Shown here one piece after another: positions 59,028 through 64,000 of a stretch of 64,000 nt of DNA (within the stretch, counting starts at the first letter, position 1; each line of letters begins with the position of its first letter). This DNA is from JAAYCI01 sp964369525 (GTDB lineage Bacteria > Bacillota > Clostridia > Oscillospirales > Ruminococcaceae), in assembly GCA_964369525.1 (NCBI GenBank), contig CAYJEW010000002.1:1-64000 (forward strand). Direction: 5' to 3'. Made by a program: the position numbers and the translations under genes. The notes below the pieces were generated by a model, which did not search any database, had not been told where the DNA came from, and saw only the letters and a program-made list of their open reading frames with translations.

Positions 59028-60425
59028 CTAGCGCGCAGCGGAGGCGGTGGCCTCCAGCGTTTCGCCTGTGCGGCGAAAACGGGTGCGCTTCATAGGGCTG
59101 TTTATCACCATAGTTCTTGTGTCTATCTCAACGGTTACGCCAGGCAGTGCAACATCCTGCACCACAATGCTGTTTACCGAGGCTTGGTCCACAGTGCGCT
59201 TCATGCGGGTGCGCTCGGCGTCTAGAATGCTAAGCACGCTTAGTGACTGGCCTCGCTTGGATAACATTTCTTTATATGAAGGCTCGTTTTTGCCCTTGTC
59301 GGTACGCATGCGGTTTATGCGCTCGTGGGCGGCTATATTTTGCTGTAGCGCTTGAATGTCTATACCCACGCGGTCGATTTTTTTAACCACGGCGTTGTAG
59401 CGGTCTAAAAAGTCTTGCTCAAGGCCTATAGAGATGAGTGTGCGAGAGCCTTGGGCATCGCCCAGCACGCCTGCCACAACGCCACCTTTGGCATGCAGGG
59501 TTGTACCTGCTATGGTGGCTCTTCCGCCCAAAACGCTAACCCTGCCGCTGGCCTTAACCTCACAGCCGGTAATGTGGTTTGCGCACACGTCGCCGCCGGC
59601 GGTTATCTCGGCCGATTCAAAGTACCTGCCCCATACATTGCCTTTTGCGGTAATTTTGCTAAAAATACCCTCGTTGCGCAGGCCGCTGCAAAACAGAATG
59701 TTATTGCCGGCGGTAATGTTGGCCGAGGCGGCCTTTCCGACTACAAAAACACTGCCTGTGGCTGAAAGAACGGCGTCGCTAAGAACATCGCCTTCTATAA
59801 ATACATTACCATCAAAGTTAACTGCGCCATCGCTAGGAGAAAGCGAGGCCAAGCGCAGCAGCGGCGTTACCACCAGCTGCTCGTTTACAATAGATACATG
59901 CGACAGCGCCGGCGCAAGGTAGCTGCGCCCATCTTCGCTTACGGTAAAGCCGCTGCCGGTAAGGGTTTGGCCCTTGGTGCCGCCGCGCGGGGCAATTTCG
60001 CTGCCTGTTACGGTAATGCCGGGGGCTGCCTGCACCTCGGGCACAATCTCGGCCAGCACCTGCCCCGCCTGCACCTCCTGCAGAAAGCTTAAATCGTCGT
60101 AGATAAGCGAGCCGTCGCCTGTGGCAGAAAGGCCGGTAAATGGTTTTTGTTCAATTTTGAGCACATAGCTACCACCCACAGCGGCAACAGGCGCACGCCC
60201 TTGGGCAACCTCTAGCATCTCGTCGTACAGCTCGCTGTTTATAGCTTTTTGAATTAAAGCGTCGTCGGCACCGTAAACAACCCCGTTTTGGGGCAGCCAT
60301 TCGCGGATGGATTCAAGCGTATAGCGCTCGCCATTTGGGCGTGGAAGGGTTATCCAAGCGCGCATTTGGTCGGGGCTGATAACAACTTTGGCGCCCTCGG
60401 GGAAAGGCATGGGGTGGGTGCTCAT
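59028..60425 (-). CDS. FapA-family protein (DUF342)
   Basis: 465 residues. N-terminal region followed by a long beta-helical repeat domain (G-N-V-F-I-E-G-D-V, A-S-G-R-V-S-V-L-G-G) and a C-terminal coiled-coil (about 340-420), the DUF342/flagellar assembly protein A layout. No flagellar genes are in view, and DUF342 proteins occur in non-flagellated Firmicutes too, so a polar or envelope polymer role is possible. GGAGAG precedes ATG 60425. Confidence 0.83.
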   Translation of the reverse strand: MSTHPMPFPEGAKVVISPDQMRAWITLPRPNGERYTLESIREWLPQNGVVYGADDALIQKAINSELYDEMLEVAQGRAPVAAVGGSYVLKIEQKPFTGLSATGDGSLIYDDLSFLQEVQAGQVLAEIVPEVQAAPGITVTGSEIAPRGGTKGQTLTGSGFTVSEDGRSYLAPALSHVSIVNEQLVVTPLLRLASLSPSDGAVNFDGNVFIEGDVLSDAVLSATGSVFVVGKAASANITAGNNILFCSGLRNEGIFSKITAKGNVWGRYFESAEITAGGDVCANHITGCEVKASGRVSVLGGRATIAGTTLHAKGGVVAGVLGDAQGSRTLISIGLEQDFLDRYNAVVKKIDRVGIDIQALQQNIAAHERINRMRTDKGKNEPSYKEMLSKRGQSLSVLSILDAERTRMKRTVDQASVNSIVVQDVALPGVTVEIDTRTMVINSPMKRTRFRRTGETLEATASAAR

Positions 60426-60565
60426 ACAATCTCTCCATTCTGTAGATATGGCCTTAGATAATTATATCCTAAACTTACACACTTGTACAATATTCGCGGT
60501 GATTTTTATGTATTTACCAATAAAATATACAAAAAACAAAGCATTGCGCAAGGGTTTGGTGCGGC

Positions 60566-60605
60566 TGACTGATTATTGACACGCAGTCAGTCAATGTGTT
60601 AGACT
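60566..60605 (+). promoter_or_regulatory. Promoter and TetR-type operator of the TetR-ATPase operon
   Basis: TTGACA (60576-60581), 18 bases, TAGACT (60600-60605), with the inverted repeat TGACTGA (60566-60572) and TCAGTCA (60587-60593) straddling the -35 box. Repressor binding here would block the promoter. Confidence 0.6.
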
Positions 60606-60642
60606 AAAGGGCAAATTAAAAATTTTAGGAGGGTGCGCTTTT

Positions 60643-61290
60643 TTGAGAACTACAAAGCAGCCGCAAGAGCGGCGGGCAGAGCTTATAGCGGCGGCGCGTA
60701 CCCTTTTTGACAAAAAAGGTGTAACAAAAACCCGCGTTTCTGATATTGTTAAAGAGGTAGGGGTGGCACAGGGGGTTTTTTACTACTACTTTTCGTCTAA
60801 AGATGAAATGGTGCAGCAGGTTGTGGATATTGTTGGGCTGGAGGTAAGCAGTAAGGCTAACGATATACTGCAAGAGGATATCCCATACGGGCAGAAGATG
60901 GCAAAATTTATAGAGCTGTTTCTTGATTTGCTGGATAAGTTTTTGGGCGATGACGAATCCAGCCTAAACTCGCTACATCTTATAGAGAGCACACAGGGCG
61001 AGGGCCAGGGCAACATTACACTGCAGGTTATGCCAAGTTTTATAGATTGTTTTCACAGCCTTGTGTTGCAAGGGGTGGAGCAAAAGGAGATTACTGCCAG
61101 CCACCCATGGGACAGCGCGCAGGTTGTGCTATATGGTTTGCTGGAGTATGGGCGCATATGCCTACCACCACGCCATATGATTTATTCGGTTACCGAACAA
61201 AGCCTTGGAATGAGCAAAGGGTCTTTGGTAAAATATGTGAAGAGAAAAAATACAGAGCGAAAAAGGGAGCATGCAGATGAACGCGTATAG
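60643..61290 (+). CDS. TetR/AcrR-family regulator
   Basis: 215 residues. N-terminal helix-turn-helix (R-A-E-L-I-A-A-A-R-T-L-F-D-K-K-G ... Q-G-V-F-Y-Y-Y-F-S-S-K-D) and an unassigned helical ligand domain. Start is TTG 60643 with AGGAGG ten bases upstream. Its end overlaps the start of the Ca2+-type ATPase gene by 14 bases, so the two form an operon, and the inverted repeat over the promoter suggests autorepression. The inducing ligand is unknown; calcium or metal stress is a guess. Confidence 0.9.
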   Translation: MRTTKQPQERRAELIAAARTLFDKKGVTKTRVSDIVKEVGVAQGVFYYYFSSKDEMVQQVVDIVGLEVSSKANDILQEDIPYGQKMAKFIELFLDLLDKFLGDDESSLNSLHLIESTQGEGQGNITLQVMPSFIDCFHSLVLQGVEQKEITASHPWDSAQVVLYGLLEYGRICLPPRHMIYSVTEQSLGMSKGSLVKYVKRKNTERKREHADERV

Positions 61291-63943
61291 TGAGCCGCAA
61301 CAGCAGGTTGTTACAGAGCTTCAGGTAGACCCAAAGAAAGGCCTTACCGCCCAGCAGGCAGTACAGCGGCTGGAAGAGTATGGGCCAAACCAGCTGCAAG
61401 CAAAAAAGAAAAAGTCTATGTTTGCGAGGTTTATGGGCCAGTTTGCCGACCCAATGATTATAATACTGCTTATTGCGGCGGTTATAAGCTTTGTGGTGGC
61501 GATAAACGGGCACGACGCAAAAGAATTTTTTGAGCCTCTGTTGATACTGCTAATTGTGGTGGCAAATGCAATTATGGGTGTGTCGCAGGAGAGCAAGGCC
61601 GAAAAAGCGCTGGACGCACTGAAAGAGCTAAGCGCACCAAACACACGGCTTATACGCGACGGTGTGGAGATGGTGGTGGCGTCTAGTGAGGTTGTGCCGG
61701 GTGATATTGTGCTTATTGAAGCGGGCGACTTTGTGCCGGCCGACGGCCGCCTTTTAGAGAGCGCCAGCCTAAAGTGCGAAGAGAGCGCACTTACCGGCGA
61801 GAGTGTGCCCAGCGAAAAAGACGCAGGCGCACAGGTAGAGGCCGACGCCCCGCTGGGCGACAGGCTGAATATGGTGTACTCCGGATGTAGCGTTGCATAC
61901 GGGCGTGCACGCTATGTGGTAACCGCCACAGGCATGCAAACCGAGATGGGCCGCATTGCAGGTATGCTAAACGATGAAGAAGACGGTAAAACACCGCTGC
62001 AACAAAAGCTAGGCAAGCTAAGCCATCTGCTTGGTATAGGCGCAATTGTTGTGTGTGTTGGCATATTTGCGCTTGGCTACTTTGTGCTTGGGCTTGGGCT
62101 TTTGGATACATTTATGGTGGCGGTATCGCTGGCGGTATCGGCTATACCAGAGGGTATGCCCGCTATTGTTACCATAGTACTGGCCATAGGCGTACAGCGC
62201 ATGGTAAAGCGTAATGCTATTATTCGTCGCCTGCCGGCTGTGGAAACGCTTGGCTCGGCCTCGGTTATATGTAGTGACAAAACAGGCACGCTTACCCAAA
62301 ACCGCATGACACTTGTTAAAGCATGGCTTGCCGAAGGCGATGTGCGGGAGGATATTAGCGATAATAACGGCGAAGAGATAAAGCATCTTTTACGGTATGC
62401 AACGCTATGTACTGACGGCTCTATTATGTTTGAGGGCGATACGGTTAAACATATTGGTGACCCCACCGAAACATCTATTGTTATGGCGGCGCACAACAAC
62501 GGCATGACAAAAGAGCAGTTGCAAGAAGAGTATCCGCGCCTTGCCGAGGTGCCGTTTGACTCTGAGCGTAAGCTGATGAGCGTTGTGTGTGAAATAGACG
62601 GCAAAAAGGTGGTAATAGTTAAAGGCGCGCTGGACTCGCTAGCGCCCCGCTGCACAGGCGGCAACGTAGAACAAGGCCAGCAAGAAAACAACGCAATGAG
62701 CGAAAACGCGCTTAGGGTTTTGGGCGTTGCTTACAAAGAAATAAGCGAGCTGCCAAAAGAGATAAGCAGCGAAAGCCTTGAAAACGGCCTTACCTTCCTT
62801 GGGCTTGTTGGAATGATAGACCCGCCAAGGCCGGAGGTGCGAGAGGCGGTTAAGGTGTGCCGCACAGCGGGTATTCGCCCGGTTATGATTACCGGCGACC
62901 ATGTGGTTACCGCACGCGCCATTGCGCAAGACCTTGGCATATACCGCGAGGGCGATATGGCCATAACAGGCGCTCAGCTAACGCAGATGAGCGACGACGA
63001 GCTGGACGACAAGGTAGACGACATTACGGTGTACGCGCGCGTGTCGCCGGAGGATAAAATACGCATAGTTAAAGCGTGGCAGGCCCGCAATGAGGTGGTT
63101 GCCATGACAGGCGACGGCGTAAATGATGCGCCTGCGCTAAAGGCGGCCGATATTGGCTGCGCCATGGGTATTACCGGCACAGACGTTGCCAAAGGCGCCG
63201 CCGACATGACCCTTACCGACGACAACTTTACCACTATTGTGCATGCCGTTAAAGAGGGTCGCGGCATATATGATAACATCCGCAAGGTGGTAGGCTATCT
63301 GCTGGGCACAAATATTGGCGAGGTGCTAACCGTGCTGGCGGCTATGCTTATATGGAGCGAGTCTCCGCTGGTATCCATGCAGCTACTATGGATAAACCTT
63401 GTTACCGATGGCCTGCCCGCAATTGCGCTTGGGCGCGAAGCCGTAGAGGCAGACATGATGGAGCGCGCACCAAGGCCGAAAGACGAGGGCATTTTTGCAC
63501 ATGGAATGGGCACACAGGTTGTGCTGCAGGGCGTTATGTTTGCAGCGCTAACGCTGGCGGCCTACGCACTGGGCTACCACTGGAACCTTGGCAATCCCAT
63601 TGCCGACCCATACATCCGCGACCATACCGGCCAAACCATGGCATTTGTGGTGTTGTCTATGAGCCAGGTGTTCCACTCGTTCAACATGCGCTCTAAACAC
63701 AGCCTGTTTAAGATTGGACCGTTTAGCAACAAGTACCTTAACCAAGCGGCTATTGTAAGCATTGCGCTAACAGCACTGGTGGTATTTGTGCCACCTATTG
63801 CCGAAGCATTTGCGCTGGTATCGATGGCACCTATGATGTATGTAATTGCAATATGTCTTGCGTTTGTGCCTATACCTGTGCTGGAAATTACAAAAGCAAT
63901 GGGGCTGGTGCGCCACGACGTGCAAGACAAAGCGAAGAAATAA
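61277..63943 (+). CDS. P2A-type cation-transporting ATPase (calcium pump-like)
   Basis: About 888 residues. Cation_ATPase_N domain, actuator motif T-G-E-S-V-P (about 174), phosphorylation motif D334-K-T-G-T-L-T, KGA nucleotide site, T-G-D-G-V-N-D-A-P (611-619), and a C-terminal transmembrane bundle. The P-E-G-M-P segment ahead of D334 fits P2A (SERCA/PMCA-like) pumps, so Ca2+ or Mn2+ export is likely. ATG 61277 is preferred to ATG 61271 for ribosome-site spacing. Co-transcribed with the TetR regulator. Confidence 0.92.
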   Translation: MNAYSEPQQQVVTELQVDPKKGLTAQQAVQRLEEYGPNQLQAKKKKSMFARFMGQFADPMIIILLIAAVISFVVAINGHDAKEFFEPLLILLIVVANAIMGVSQESKAEKALDALKELSAPNTRLIRDGVEMVVASSEVVPGDIVLIEAGDFVPADGRLLESASLKCEESALTGESVPSEKDAGAQVEADAPLGDRLNMVYSGCSVAYGRARYVVTATGMQTEMGRIAGMLNDEEDGKTPLQQKLGKLSHLLGIGAIVVCVGIFALGYFVLGLGLLDTFMVAVSLAVSAIPEGMPAIVTIVLAIGVQRMVKRNAIIRRLPAVETLGSASVICSDKTGTLTQNRMTLVKAWLAEGDVREDISDNNGEEIKHLLRYATLCTDGSIMFEGDTVKHIGDPTETSIVMAAHNNGMTKEQLQEEYPRLAEVPFDSERKLMSVVCEIDGKKVVIVKGALDSLAPRCTGGNVEQGQQENNAMSENALRVLGVAYKEISELPKEISSESLENGLTFLGLVGMIDPPRPEVREAVKVCRTAGIRPVMITGDHVVTARAIAQDLGIYREGDMAITGAQLTQMSDDELDDKVDDITVYARVSPEDKIRIVKAWQARNEVVAMTGDGVNDAPALKAADIGCAMGITGTDVAKGAADMTLTDDNFTTIVHAVKEGRGIYDNIRKVVGYLLGTNIGEVLTVLAAMLIWSESPLVSMQLLWINLVTDGLPAIALGREAVEADMMERAPRPKDEGIFAHGMGTQVVLQGVMFAALTLAAYALGYHWNLGNPIADPYIRDHTGQTMAFVVLSMSQVFHSFNMRSKHSLFKIGPFSNKYLNQAAIVSIALTALVVFVPPIAEAFALVSMAPMMYVIAICLAFVPIPVLEITKAMGLVRHDVQDKAKK

Positions 63944-63971
63944 CAACACAATTAAATTAAGGATGTGCAGT

Positions 63972-64000
63972 ATGGACAATAGTGTTTTGCAACCGCAAAA
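63972..64000 (+). CDS. Start of a gene cut by the window end
   Basis: AAGGATG lies before ATG 63972, and an open frame runs to the end of the window (M-D-N-S-V-L-Q-P-Q). Too short to identify. Confidence 0.3.

Noticed and set aside
1..64000. tRNA or rRNA genes, CRISPR arrays, insertion sequences
   Set aside because: I looked for GGTTCGA-type T-arms, regularly spaced direct repeats and transposase-like proteins with terminal repeats, and found none.

Overview
The window reads as a chromosomal segment of a low-to-mid GC Gram-positive bacterium, most likely a member of the class Clostridia (Oscillospirales/Ruminococcaceae-like). The evidence is the gene mix: a DapL-type lysine pathway enzyme, two DUF3048 (YerB-like) lipoproteins, a NusG_II-domain membrane protein, heterodimeric ABC exporters with glycine/proline-rich N-termini, a YtrA-type GntR/ABC cluster, a YloU/YloV pair and a DUF342/FapA protein. 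Ribosome binding sites are strong (AGGAGG-like) and TTG or GTG starts are common. I saw no rRNA or tRNA genes, CRISPR array, insertion sequence or prophage, so this is mostly core genome with some accessory genes.

Layout. 1-8.8 kb: an unidentified C-terminal fragment, dapL, an AT-rich GT-C-like membrane protein, an AlkA-like DNA glycosylase (minus), the first heterodimeric ABC exporter pair and a NusG_II protein (minus). 8.9-14.4 kb: trpS, an XRE regulator (minus), a histidine phosphatase followed by a CobO-type adenosyltransferase, and a minus-strand GntR-ATPase-permease operon. 14.7-24.4 kb: the second ABC exporter pair, two tandem DUF3048 lipoproteins and a long minus-strand protein that looks like a catalytically dead P-type ATPase with a proline-rich N-terminus. 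24.5-33.3 kb: RlmB-type methyltransferase, an 8-oxoguanine glycosylase, class II aldolase, a divergent EF-G paralogue, greA, lysS and ruvX. 33.4-38.3 kb: a minus-strand operon (GT2, LUD protein, membrane M28 peptidase), then a NagD-like HAD phosphatase, PlsC and a small secreted protein. 38.4-51.3 kb: a D-Ala-D-Ala carboxypeptidase interrupted by one extra A in an A8 tract, then pncB, serA, galE, a nucleotidyltransferase, YloU/YloV, secA and a ROK glucokinase. 51.5-64 kb: argH, a minus-strand prs-GH13 pair, YeiH with a divergent LysR regulator, a candidate small RNA, a FapA protein, and a TetR-regulated Ca2+-type P-ATPase, ending in the first codons of another gene.

Functional themes are cell-envelope work (carboxypeptidase, PlsC, GT2, SecA, exporters, lipoproteins), translation (TrpRS, LysRS, RlmB, EF-G paralogue), DNA repair (AlkA, OGG, RuvX) and central metabolism (DapL, SerA, ArgH, aldolase, PRPP synthetase, PncB).

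The most interesting points are an orphan near-consensus promoter driving a roughly 105-nt minus-strand RNA with a pyrimidine-rich linker and its own terminator (about 58.81-58.95 kb), the dead P-type ATPase (21.2-24.4 kb), the A8-tract frameshift in the carboxypeptidase, and several promoter-associated repeats that look like operators. No single previously undescribed multi-gene system stands out with certainty. All family assignments come from reading motifs, without database searches.
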